A stretch of 7,523 bases of DNA from Actinomycetota bacterium (GCA_005885115.1 VAXX01000082.1:1-7523); one strand, 5' to 3'; shown: positions 1-5,987, numbered from the stretch's first letter. Notes: generated by a model not told the origin, from the letters alone. Made by a program: numbers and translations.

Positions 1-1191
1 GGCCGGGGACAGGGTGTCCAGGGCCTGCTCCATGCGCAGCATGTTCAGCGTGGTGACGCCGAGGATCTGGGTCTCCCCGCGCTCGAAGAGCGCCGACCCG
101 TGTACCCGCGGCAGCACCTCCACCTCCGCGGTCAGCGGCCGGATGTCGCGCAGCCCCCGCCCGTCGATGCGGATCTGGTCGCGCAGGACCCGGGCGCGTA
201 CCTCCTTCTTGGTCACCGACCGGAAGGCCGCGCTGATCTCCTTCTCGCGCCCCTCGAACTGGGCCGCGAGCCGCTCCTTGACCGCGTCCTTGATCCGGTC
301 CAGCGCCTCCTCGCGCTCGGCCTTGCCGGCGATCCGCAGCGCCTCGGCGACCTCGTCGCGGCCGGCGGCCTCGACGGCCGCGTACACGTCGTCCTGGTAG
401 TCCAGGAAGACCGGGAACTCCTCGACCGGCTTGGCGGCGACCGCGGCCAGCTCGGACTGGGCCCGGCACAGCTCCCGGATCGCGGGCTTGGCGGCCTCCA
501 GACCGCTCGCGACGACCTCCTCGGTCGGCGCCGGGGAACCGCCGGCGATCAGCGCGATGGTGTGCTCGGTGGCCTCGGCCTCGACCATCATGATGGCGAC
601 TTCACCCTCGGGCAGGACCCGGCCGGCGACCACCATGTCGAAGGTGGCCCGCGCCAGCTCGTCCTGGGTGGGGAAGGCGACCCAGTGGCCGTCGATGTGG
701 GCCACCCGGGTCGCCCCGATCGGGCCGCTGAACGGCAGGCCGGACAGCTTGGTGGACAGCGACGCGGCGTTGATCGCGACCACGTCGTACGGGTGCTGCG
801 GGTCCAGTGCGAGGACGGTCTCGACGACCTGTACCTCGTTGCGCAGCCCCTTGACGAAGCTGGGCCGCAGCGGCCGGTCGATCAGCCGGCAGGTGAGGAT
901 GGCGTCCTCGGTCGGGCGACCCTCCCGGCGGAAGAACGAGCCGGGGATCCGGCCGGCGGCGTACATCCGCTCTTCCACGTCCACGGTCAGCGGGAAGAAG
1001 TCGAACTGGTCCTTGGGGGTCTTGCTGGCCGTGGTCGCCGACAGGACGACGGTGTCGCCGAGCTGGGCGATGACCGAACCGGCGGCCTGCTTGGCCAGCC
1101 GGCCGGTGGAGAAGGTGACCTGACGGGTGCCGAACGGTCCGTTGTCGATGGTCGCGGTGCTGTGCTGGGTGCCGAGAGTCTGCTCGGTCAT
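1..1191 (-). CDS. pnp: Polyribonucleotide nucleotidyltransferase (PNPase), 3' part missing
   Basis: PNPase degrades RNA 3' to 5' by phosphorolysis, releasing nucleoside diphosphates, and in actinobacteria can also add 3' tails. The frame is open for 397 codons from the ATG at 1189-1191 and runs off the window edge; actinobacterial PNPases are about 740-780 residues, so roughly half is present. It begins MTEQTLGTQ. The first RNase PH-like domain covers about residues 15-145 ([53 protein letters not shown]). The all-helical linker covers about 160-320. The second RNase PH domain begins near residue 340 ([26 protein letters not shown]) and the sequence stops at TLSPA. The phosphate-binding catalytic part of that domain and the KH and S1 domains are outside the window. 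I checked the frame line by line and found no interruption. A GAAGGAG ribosome binding site and a structured leader precede the start. Confidence 0.97.
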   Translation of the reverse strand, partial: MTEQTLGTQHSTATIDNGPFGTRQVTFSTGRLAKQAAGSVIAQLGDTVVLSATTASKTPKDQFDFFPLTVDVEERMYAAGRIPGSFFRREGRPTEDAILTCRLIDRPLRPSFVKGLRNEVQVVETVLALDPQHPYDVVAINAASLSTKLSGLPFSGPIGATRVAHIDGHWVAFPTQDELARATFDMVVAGRVLPEGEVAIMMVEAEATEHTIALIAGGSPAPTEEVVASGLEAAKPAIRELCRAQSELAAVAAKPVEEFPVFLDYQDDVYAAVEAAGRDEVAEALRIAGKAEREEALDRIKDAVKERLAAQFEGREKEISAAFRSVTKKEVRARVLRDQIRIDGRGLRDIRPLTAEVEVLPRVHGSALFERGETQILGVTTLNMLRMEQALDTLSPA

Positions 1192-1202
1192 GGAAAGGTG
1201 TG

Positions 1203-1209
1203 CTCCTTC
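1203..1209 (-). promoter_or_regulatory. pnp ribosome binding site
   Basis: On the minus strand this reads GAAGGAG, 11 bases before the pnp ATG. The spacing is slightly long but the match to the 16S tail is good. A 5-bp hairpin (GTCGT at 1220-1224 with ACGAC at 1211-1215) ends one base upstream, so leader folding could affect its access. Confidence 0.75.
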
Positions 1210-1227
1210 AGTCGTGGGTACGACCTC

Positions 1228-1319
1228 GGGGAGCTTGCAGGCGGCCGGTCTTCGATGGAAGCCCACGGAAACCGCTACGGGTTCCGAGGGCCACTACCGA
1301 GGACCGGTGCTGGCTCCCC
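1228..1319 (-). promoter_or_regulatory. Structured pnp leader, probable Actino-pnp RNA motif
   Basis: The transcript ahead of pnp can fold into a closed multistem element. GGGGAGC (1313-1319) pairs perfectly with GCTCCCC (1228-1234). Nested inside, CCGGTC (1302-1307) pairs with GACCGG (1245-1250), GGCCC (1288-1292) with GGGCT (1260-1264) including one G-U, and CGGAA (1282-1286) with TTCCG (1266-1270). The Actino-pnp motif is a described conserved RNA structure in 5' UTRs of actinobacterial exoribonuclease genes, thought to take part in pnp control. Identification here rests on position, host group and visible nested pairing, not on a covariance-model search. Confidence 0.65.
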
Positions 1320-1358
1320 ATGTCCACTGGTACGTACCCGTTTGTTTCGCCTCATGCG

Positions 1359-1386
1359 ATCGGGGGCGGCGCCCGCCGCCCCCGAT
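1359..1386 (-). terminator. GC-rich hairpin after rpsO (terminator or RNase III site)
   Basis: ATCGGGGGCGGCG at 1359-1371 is the exact reverse complement of 1374-1386, giving a 12-bp stem closed by a 4-base loop. It starts 6 bases after the rpsO stop. The transcript after it (CGCATGAGGCGAAACAAA) has no run of T, so it is not a classic intrinsic terminator. Actinobacterial terminators often lack the tail, and in Escherichia coli the rpsO-pnp spacer carries an RNase III processing hairpin that controls pnp. Partial termination or a processing or stability role are both possible. Confidence 0.6.
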
Positions 1387-1392
1387 GTCGTA

Positions 1393-1662
1393 CTACCGGC
1401 GCAGGCCGAGCCGCTCGATGAGCGAACGGTAGCGCTGGATGTCGGTCTTCTGCAGGTAGTTGAGCAACCGGCGGCGGCGACCGACCAGCAGCAGCAGACC
1501 ACGACGGCTGTGGTGGTCGTGCTTGTGCTTCTTGAGGTGCTCGGTCAGGTCGGCGATCCGTCGGGTCAGCACCGCGACCTGGACCTCGGGCGAACCGGTG
1601 TCGCCCTCCTTGGTCGCGTGGTCCTGCATGATCTTGGTCTTGAGTTCTGCCTCGAGCGCCAT
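1393..1662 (-). CDS. rpsO: 30S ribosomal protein S15
   Basis: S15 binds the central domain of 16S rRNA early in 30S assembly and forms a bridge to the 50S subunit. The product is 89 residues, exactly the usual length. It carries the family signatures TGSPEVQ (about 22-28), the DHHSRRGLL block (about 49-57) that contacts rRNA, and the C-terminal LIERLGLRR. The start is the ATG at 1660-1662, with AGGGAG three bases upstream; the stop is TAG at 1393-1395. It lies between ribF and pnp as in many bacteria. A possible promoter (TTGACG, 1747-1752, but no good -10) lies upstream, and a strong hairpin follows the stop. In other bacteria S15 represses its own mRNA through a structured leader; I cannot show that here. 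Confidence 0.98.
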   Translation of the reverse strand: MALEAELKTKIMQDHATKEGDTGSPEVQVAVLTRRIADLTEHLKKHKHDHHSRRGLLLLVGRRRRLLNYLQKTDIQRYRSLIERLGLRR

Positions 1663-1665
1663 GGT

Positions 1666-1671
1666 CTCCCT
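1666..1671 (-). promoter_or_regulatory. rpsO ribosome binding site
   Basis: AGGGAG on the minus strand, followed by ACC and the ATG. The 3-base spacing is shorter than usual but this is the only purine-rich stretch near the start, and the start itself is fixed by the family length. Confidence 0.6.
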
Positions 1672-1752
1672 ATCTCGGGTGTGTCGTCAGCCCCGCACCC
1701 GCGGCGTCGAGCAGGCACGCGGAGCCTTGCCGGGATCCGGCATCGGCGTCAA

Positions 1753-1769
1753 GGCTACCAGGCGTAGCC
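1753..1769 (-). terminator. Hairpin between ribF and rpsO, possible terminator
   Basis: GGCTAC (1764-1769) pairs perfectly with GTAGCC (1753-1758) around a 5-base loop, 31 bases after the ancestral ribF stop at 1801-1803. A second short stem (1729-1733 with 1737-1741) follows. There is no T-run. The first hairpin runs straight into TTGACG (1747-1752), a plausible -35 box for rpsO, although no convincing -10 hexamer sits at the right distance. The arrangement suggests the end of the upstream operon and a fresh start for rpsO-pnp. Confidence 0.35.
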
Positions 1770-2642
1770 CGGCGGCATCCCAGCGGCACACCGGGGAGCC
1801 TCAGCCGAGCAGTTCCCGGGTGTCCGCGACGTCCTGCTCGATCTGGCGTACGAGCGGCTGGATGCCGTCGTACCGGCGCATTTCGCGCAGGTGCGCGACG
1901 AAGTCGGGTTGGTGCCGACCGACACCGCCGCCGGCAGGCGCTCGCCGCGGCGGACCAGCCAGGCCGCGTACACGCCGTCGGCCGGGATCGCCGTGTGCTC
2001 GGCGAGCAGCAGGTTCGCGGTGGGGAAACCCAGCTCACGGCCGCGCCGGTCACCCCGGACGACCACGCCCTCGATCCGGTGCGGCCGGCCCAGTGCCGCG
2101 GCCGCGGCGGCGACGTCCCCGGCGTCCACACAGGCGCGGATGTACGTCGAGGAGAACACCGTGCCGTTGTTGGACACCAGCGGAGCTTCCTCGACGCCGA
2201 AGCCGAAGGTGCGCCCGAGCCGGGTCAGCAGCGCCTCGTCACCGGCGGCGCGGTGCCCGAAGCGGAAGTTCTCCCCCACCACCACCAGCGCCGCGTGCAG
2301 GTGTTCGACCAGGACGTCGTGGACGAACTGCTCGGCGGAGAGCCGGGAGAACTCGGGGGTGAACGGGATCACGCACAGTACGTCGGCCCCGAGCGCCTCG
2401 ATCAGCTCCGCCTTGCGCGCCGCCGGGGTGAGGATCGCCGGGTGGGTACCGGGCCGGACCACCTCGGACGGGTGCGGGTCGAAGGTCACCACGACCGACT
2501 GCACGCCCAGGTCCCGGGCCCGTTTCACGGCGTGCCCGATGATCTCCTGGTGGCCCCGGTGCACCCCGTCGAAGACGCCGATCGTGACCACCGAGCGGCC
2601 CCAGCCGCCCGGCGCCGCCTGGTACCCCCGCCACCGCTGCAC
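1755..2642 (-). CDS. ribF: Bifunctional riboflavin kinase/FMN adenylyltransferase, kinase domain disrupted
   Basis: RibF phosphorylates riboflavin to FMN and adenylates FMN to FAD. The start is GTG at 2640-2642 (MQRWRGYQ), four bases after the amidase stop; only a weak GGTAGG precedes it, suggesting translational coupling. The adenylyltransferase domain is complete: GVFDGVHRGH (nucleotidyltransferase H28-x-G-H31), VTFDPHP (52-58), VVGENFRFG (121-129) and FSSTYIR (163-169). The kinase domain begins normally with ELGFPTAN (PTAN 207-210) and reaches SVGTNPT at 247. Homology then stops: the next 48 codons to the TAG at 1755-1757 are an unrelated Ser/Arg/Ala-rich tail. The true C-terminus (DFVAHLREM ... 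RELLG) is intact but in another frame at 1801-1905. About 80 bases are therefore missing, including the conserved catalytic glutamate and the DLYG segment. As read, the protein should keep FAD synthetase activity but lose riboflavin kinase. The alternative is a sequencing or assembly error. Confidence 0.9.
   Translation of the reverse strand: MQRWRGYQAAPGGWGRSVVTIGVFDGVHRGHQEIIGHAVKRARDLGVQSVVVTFDPHPSEVVRPGTHPAILTPAARKAELIEALGADVLCVIPFTPEFSRLSAEQFVHDVLVEHLHAALVVVGENFRFGHRAAGDEALLTRLGRTFGFGVEEAPLVSNNGTVFSSTYIRACVDAGDVAAAAAALGRPHRIEGVVVRGDRRGRELGFPTANLLLAEHTAIPADGVYAAWLVRRGERLPAAVSVGTNPTSSRTCAKCAGTTASSRSYARSSRTSRTPGNCSAEAPRCAAGMPPGYAW
1801..1905 (-). pseudogene. ribF: Out-of-frame C-terminal remnant of ribF
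   Basis: These 34 codons plus a TGA (1801-1803) encode the C-terminal helix region of RibF, starting DFVAHLREMRRYDG and ending DTRELLG. It matches the usual actinobacterial pattern of (D/E)FV-H-R-M-(F/Y)DG-L and D-TR-LL. It is offset relative to the upstream ribF frame, which is at T247 one codon away. Restoring the family length needs an insertion of 3n+1 bases; about 82-85 fits homologues I remember. The junction reads CCGACTTCG, and NPTF codons (CCG ACC TTC) and DF codons (GAC TTC) share CGAC, so deletion between short repeats is plausible. Confidence 0.85.
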
Positions 2643-2646
2643 GGGC

Positions 2647-3549
2647 TCAGCCTACCGAGGCGAGGTACGCGGCGAGGCCCGCCGCGAGCCCCTCGGCCAT
2701 CCGCTGCCGGTACACGGGGTTGGTCATCATCGCCGCGTCGCCCGCGTTGCGCATGTTGCCGCACTCCACGAGGACCTTCGGCACGACCGACAGGTTCAGC
2801 CCGCCCATGTCGGCCCGGACGTTGATCCCCTCCTGCCCGATGTACGTCGAGGTCGGGATGCCGGTACGGGCCCGGTAGTTGTCCCGGATCCGGACGGCGA
2901 GCTGGTGCGAGGTGTCCACGATCACGTTGGACGGGGCGCCGACCCGGGCCGGGGTCATGACGTGGAAGCCGTGGCCCGCCGCCGGAGCGCCATCGGCGTG
3001 GATGGAGATCGCGACCGCGGCGTGCGCGTCGTTGCCGATCTTCGCGCGCTGGTCGACACAGGGCCCGACGCCGGTGTTCGAGTCGCGGGTCATGACCACG
3101 TGCGCACCGGCCGCCCGCAGCAGCGCGGCCAACCGGGTACCGACGTCGAAGGTGAACGCGGCCTCCTGGTACCCGCCGTTGGTCTGGGTACCGGTGGTGT
3201 CGCACGCCTTGGTGCCGGTACCCATCGGGACGGGCTGGTTGATGATCTCGGGGTGGGCGGCGTTCCCGCCGTCGTGCCCGGGATCGATGACGATCGTCTT
3301 GCCGGTGACCGCGGCCAGGTTGAGCGGACCGCTCACCGGGGCCGGTGCGGCGGCTTTCGTCGGCGCGGCCGACGACGCGGGCGCCGACATCGTGGGGTCC
3401 GCCGACGCGACGTCACCGGAGGAGGCCGAACCGGCCGGCGAGGCGCCCCGGAATGCCGCGGCCGGCGCGCCGCCGCCGCACCCGGCCAGGGTCAGCAGGG
3501 CGACGGCCAGGACGGCCGGAAGACCGGTACGCGTTCGCACCCGCGTCAT
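2647..3549 (-). CDS. Lipoprotein N-acetylmuramoyl-L-alanine amidase (Amidase_3, Rv3717/Ami1-like)
   Basis: A zinc amidase of this family cuts the bond between N-acetylmuramic acid and L-alanine in peptidoglycan, acting outside the membrane. The product is 300 residues. The start is the ATG at 3547-3549, overlapping the truB stop as ATGA; reading further upstream only enters truB in the wrong frame. Residues 1-23 are a basic then hydrophobic signal ending in the lipobox LAGC (C24), so the mature protein should be lipid-anchored. An Ala/Ser/Pro-rich linker (25-75) leads to the catalytic domain (about 84-300). Expected zinc ligands are H92 (DPGH), E129 (YQEAAF) and H184 (SIHADG), with catalytic E262 (LVECGNM). 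C116 (GTKAC) and C164 (GPCVD) match the cysteine pair of mycobacterial Rv3717. No cell-wall-binding domain is visible. Its place between truB and ribF is not part of the mycobacterial order. Confidence 0.93.
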   Translation of the reverse strand: MTRVRTRTGLPAVLAVALLTLAGCGGGAPAAAFRGASPAGSASSGDVASADPTMSAPASSAAPTKAAAPAPVSGPLNLAAVTGKTIVIDPGHDGGNAAHPEIINQPVPMGTGTKACDTTGTQTNGGYQEAAFTFDVGTRLAALLRAAGAHVVMTRDSNTGVGPCVDQRAKIGNDAHAAVAISIHADGAPAAGHGFHVMTPARVGAPSNVIVDTSHQLAVRIRDNYRARTGIPTSTYIGQEGINVRADMGGLNLSVVPKVLVECGNMRNAGDAAMMTNPVYRQRMAEGLAAGLAAYLASVG

Positions 3550-4436
3550 GCTACCGATCCGGCGGGGGCCAGGACGACCTGCGCGCGGGCCCGCCCGTCC
3601 CGTTCGGCCACGATCGCCAGTACGTGCCCGGCCGGGTCGAACACCGCGTACGGGACGTCGATGCCCACCGGTCGCAGCGGTCCCCCGTGCCCGAGTACCC
3701 GCGCCTCGTCCTCGGTCGCGTCCCGCCTCGGGAAGAACCGGGCCGCCGCCTCGGCCAGCGGCAACGTCACCGGATCGGCAAGCTCCGCCAGCTCGTCCAG
3801 GGTCCGGGCCTCGGCCAGGGTGAACGAGCCGACCGACGTACGCCGGAGCGCGGTCAGGTGGCCGCCGACCCCGAGTGCGTTGCCCAGGTCCCGGGCCAGC
3901 GCCCGGATGTACGTACCCGACGAGCACGCCACGTCCACGTCGAGGTCCACGAGGCCCGGCAGCCGCCGCAGCGCCAGCAGGTCCAGGCGGGACACGGTGA
4001 CCGTACGGGCCGCCAGCGCGACCTCCTCACCGGCCCGTACCCGCGCGTACGCCCGCTGCCCGTTCACCTTGATCGCGCTGACCGCGCTGGGTACCTGCGA
4101 GATCTGTCCGGTCAGCGCGCCGAGCCCGGCCCGGATCGCCGCATCCGGCACGTCATCGGCGGGCGTCACGGCCACCACGTCCCCCTCGGCGTCGTCGGTG
4201 ACGGTGGACTGGCCGAGCCGGATCGTCGCCGCGTACCCCTTCTCCGCCCCGATCACGTACGTGAGCAGCCGGGTCGCCCGGCCGACCCCGATCACCAGGA
4301 CACCGGTCGCCATCGGGTCGAGGGTGCCGCCGTGCCCCACCCGCCGGGTCTTCGCGAGCCGGCGGATCCGGGCCACCACGTCATGCGAGGTGAGCCCGGC
4401 GGGCTTGTCGACGATGATCAGTCCGGTGGGTTCCAC
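3546..4436 (-). CDS. truB: tRNA pseudouridine(55) synthase TruB
   Basis: TruB converts uridine 55 of the T-loop of tRNAs to pseudouridine. The product is 296 residues, normal for actinobacteria. It starts at GTG (4434-4436) as MEPTGLIIVDKPAGLTSHDVV. The catalytic motif GHGGTLDPMATGVL contains the nucleophile D40. Further family blocks are RLGQSTVTDDAEGDV (about 93-107), the QVPSAVSAIKVNGQRAYARAR-like stretch (about 134-154), and SSGTYIRALARDLG (about 192-205). The C-terminal 60 residues form the extra RNA-binding part seen in actinobacterial TruB. No Shine-Dalgarno sequence lies before the GTG; the MATE stop is 22 bases upstream, so translation may depend on coupling. The stop TGA (3546-3548) overlaps the amidase start. 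Confidence 0.96.
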   Translation of the reverse strand: MEPTGLIIVDKPAGLTSHDVVARIRRLAKTRRVGHGGTLDPMATGVLVIGVGRATRLLTYVIGAEKGYAATIRLGQSTVTDDAEGDVVAVTPADDVPDAAIRAGLGALTGQISQVPSAVSAIKVNGQRAYARVRAGEEVALAARTVTVSRLDLLALRRLPGLVDLDVDVACSSGTYIRALARDLGNALGVGGHLTALRRTSVGSFTLAEARTLDELAELADPVTLPLAEAAARFFPRRDATEDEARVLGHGGPLRPVGIDVPYAVFDPAGHVLAIVAERDGRARAQVVLAPAGSVA

Positions 4437-4437
4437 C

Positions 4438-4473
4438 GGTTCAGCGTAGAGACGCGGTTCAGCGCAGAGACGC
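4438..4473 (-). repeat. 18-bp tandem duplication at the MATE stop
   Basis: Positions 4438-4455 and 4456-4473 are the same 18 bases (GGTTCAGCG[T/C]AGAGACGC on the plus strand) with one difference. On the coding strand each copy carries the last codons and stop of the MATE gene (Ala-Ser-Leu-Arg-stop), so the gene end has been duplicated. The first copy read by the ribosome ends the protein; the second fills most of the 22-base spacer before truB. This looks like a replication-slippage event rather than a functional repeat. Confidence 0.85.
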
Positions 4474-5772
4474 GCCGGTGACCGCCCAGCGGCCGGACCG
4501 CATCCTGGCCAGCATCCCGACCAGGCGCAGCCCGATGAACAGGGTGAGCCCGGCCCAGATCCCGCCCAGCCCGAGGTGCAGCCCGTACGCCAGCCAGACC
4601 ATCGGCAGGAAGCCGCCGAGCGCGGCGAGGACGGTCAGGTCCCGCAGGTACCGGACGTCCCCGGCACCGATGAGCACCCCGTCGAGGGCGAACACCACAC
4701 CGGCCAGCGGCTGCATCCCGGCGAACCACGGCCAGGCTCGCTGCACCTGGGCGTACACCTGCGGATCACCGCTGAACAACCGCGGCAGCGGACCGGCCCC
4801 GGCCAGCAGGACCAGCGCGAACGCCGCGCCACTGACGAGCCCGATGAGCCCGATGCGGCGGGCCAGCCACCGCGCGCCGGCCGCGTCCGCCGCGCCCAGC
4901 GCGGCGCCGACCAGCGACTGCGCCGCGATCGCCACGGCGTCGAGGATGAGGGCGCAGAAGTTCCAGAGCTGGAAGGCGATCTGGTGGGCGGCCAGCGTCG
5001 CGCCGCCGAACCGGCCGGCCACCGCGGTCGCGGACAGGAAGCACGCCTGGAACGCCGCGCCGCGCAGCACCAGGTCGCGGGCGACCACCAGTTGCGCCCG
5101 GATGAGGCCGGGGTGCGGCGCGAGCGGGACCCGCTCGGCGAGCAGCGCGCGGACGAACAGGCCGCCGGAGACGCTCTGGGCGAGCGTGTTGGCGATGGCC
5201 GAGCCGGTCAGACCCAGGCCCGCGCCGTAGACCAGGACCGGGACCAGGACCGCGGAGAGCAGGTTCGCGCCGAGGATGAACCGCATCGGGCGGCGGGTGT
5301 CCTGCACGCCGCGCAGCCAGCCGTTGCCGGCGGTGGCCAGGAGCAGGCCGGGGATGCCCAGGGCGGCGATCCGCAGCCAGCCGGCGGCGGCCGCGGCCAC
5401 TTCTGAAGATCCAGCGAGGGTACGGGCGATCGGCGTGGCCAGGACTTCGATCGTGACCAGCATCGCGGCGCTCAGCGCGAGCGCCAGCCAGGATGCCTGT
5501 ACGCCTTCGGCAACCGCGTCGGTACGCGCTCCGGCCCCGTAGTGCCGGGCGGCCCGTCCGGTGGTGCCGTACGAGATGACGACGCCGAACCAGCCGGCGA
5601 GCCCGAGTACGCCGCCACCGACCGCGAGCGCGGCCAGCGGGGTACGCCCGAGGTGGCCGACCACCGCCGTGTCCACCAGGACGTACAGCGGCTCGGCCGC
5701 CAGCGCCACCAGGGCCGGTAGCGCCAGCGCGACGACCCTGCGCAGGACCGCCGCGTCGGTTCCCGGGTCTAT
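4459..5772 (-). CDS. dinF: MATE family efflux transporter, DinF type (start uncertain)
   Basis: MATE transporters export organic cations or drugs across the inner membrane in exchange for H+ or Na+; the substrate of actinobacterial DinF proteins is not established. The frame contains about twelve hydrophobic segments and DinF hallmarks: LAAEPLYVLVDTAVVGHLG at the first helix, SYGTTGRAARHYGAG, GNGWLRGVQDTRRPM, FQLWNFCALILDAVAIAAQSLVG and ALDGVLIGAGDVRYLR. It ends ASLR-TGA at 4459-4461. The mycobacterial order rbfA-Rv2837c-dinF supports the name. The start is a problem. The in-frame ATG at 5935-5937 would add 55 residues with poor third-position GC in a stretch where another frame looks coding, and the first in-frame GTG (5707-5709) would cut into helix 1. 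I give 5772, an in-frame ATA overlapping the stop of the 31-codon ORF, because it yields the expected 437 residues; a lost start codon or a frameshift are alternatives. Confidence 0.85.
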   Translation of the reverse strand: MDPGTDAAVLRRVVALALPALVALAAEPLYVLVDTAVVGHLGRTPLAALAVGGGVLGLAGWFGVVISYGTTGRAARHYGAGARTDAVAEGVQASWLALALSAAMLVTIEVLATPIARTLAGSSEVAAAAAGWLRIAALGIPGLLLATAGNGWLRGVQDTRRPMRFILGANLLSAVLVPVLVYGAGLGLTGSAIANTLAQSVSGGLFVRALLAERVPLAPHPGLIRAQLVVARDLVLRGAAFQACFLSATAVAGRFGGATLAAHQIAFQLWNFCALILDAVAIAAQSLVGAALGAADAAGARWLARRIGLIGLVSGAAFALVLLAGAGPLPRLFSGDPQVYAQVQRAWPWFAGMQPLAGVVFALDGVLIGAGDVRYLRDLTVLAALGGFLPMVWLAYGLHLGLGGIWAGLTLFIGLRLVGMLARMRSGRWAVTGASLR

Positions 5773-5864
5773 TGGCGAGTGTCCATCGAGGTCTGCAGAG
5801 CGCGCCGCGCCTGCTCGCGCTCGTCCTCGGCCGGTTCCGGCTTGGTCTTGCTGGTGGTGGGCAT
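5769..5864 (-). CDS. 31-residue hydrophilic protein, unknown function
   Basis: I do not recognise this product. The ORF runs from ATG (5862-5864) to TAG (5769-5771) and begins MPTTSKTKPEPAEDERE, ending TSMDTRQ. A strong GGAAGGA lies 8 bases before the ATG. Nearly all its codons end in G or C, whereas the MATE frame over the same bases uses many codons ending in A, so this frame is the better coding candidate. The peptide is charged, with no membrane segment, Cys or His. Its stop overlaps the point where the MATE protein should begin. It could be a small protein, a leader peptide coupling translation into the MATE gene, or the true N-terminus of the MATE protein split off by a one-base indel. 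Confidence 0.6.
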   Translation of the reverse strand: MPTTSKTKPEPAEDEREQARRALQTSMDTRQ

Positions 5865-5872
5865 CTGACGGG

Positions 5873-5879
5873 TCCTTCC
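5873..5879 (-). promoter_or_regulatory. Ribosome binding site of the 31-codon ORF
   Basis: GGAAGGA on the minus strand, 8 bases before the ATG at 5862-5864. It is the best Shine-Dalgarno match in the 249-base gap and the main reason for placing translation start here rather than at the ATG 5937, which has only GGATGG directly against it. Confidence 0.65.
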
Positions 5880-5914
5880 GGGACTCGCGCGCCGACGCTC
5901 GGTCAGGCGCTGCG

Positions 5915-5933
5915 GGCGGCCGGGCAGGCCGCC
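5915..5933 (-). other. Perfect GC hairpin in the leader
   Basis: GGCGGCC (5927-5933) and GGCCGCC (5915-5921) form a 7-bp all-GC stem with a 5-base loop, about 35 bases before the ribosome binding site of the 31-codon ORF. No T-run follows. It could act as an attenuator or an RNA-stabilising element, or be chance in GC-rich DNA. Confidence 0.4.
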
Positions 5934-5970
5934 ACATCCATCCGGTGACTACGCGGCAACGCGGTCGGCC

Positions 5971-5987
5971 CTCCGGGGTGGCCGGAG
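5971..5987 (-). other. Second leader hairpin with a nearby direct repeat
   Basis: CTCCGG (5982-5987 on the minus strand) pairs with CCGGAG (5971-5976) around 5 bases. The octamer GTGGCCGG occurs at 5978-5985 and again at 5991-5998 on the plus strand, 13 bases apart, so part of the hairpin is repeated next to it. The function is unknown. Confidence 0.35.

Noticed and set aside
100..1767. A 555-codon plus-strand open frame opposite rpsO and pnp
   Set aside because: It mirrors pnp, the spacer and rpsO, has no recognisable domains, and is explained by the scarcity of stops in GC-rich antisense frames.
3550..3927. Upstream in-frame extension of the amidase into truB
   Set aside because: This stretch reads truB out of frame. 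The lipoprotein signal begins at the ATG 3547-3549, which also forms the ATGA overlap.
1891..4449. An 852-codon plus-strand open frame opposite ribF, the amidase and truB
   Set aside because: The product is low-complexity Arg/Pro/Ser/Ala sequence, and all three minus-strand genes have clear family motifs over the same bases.
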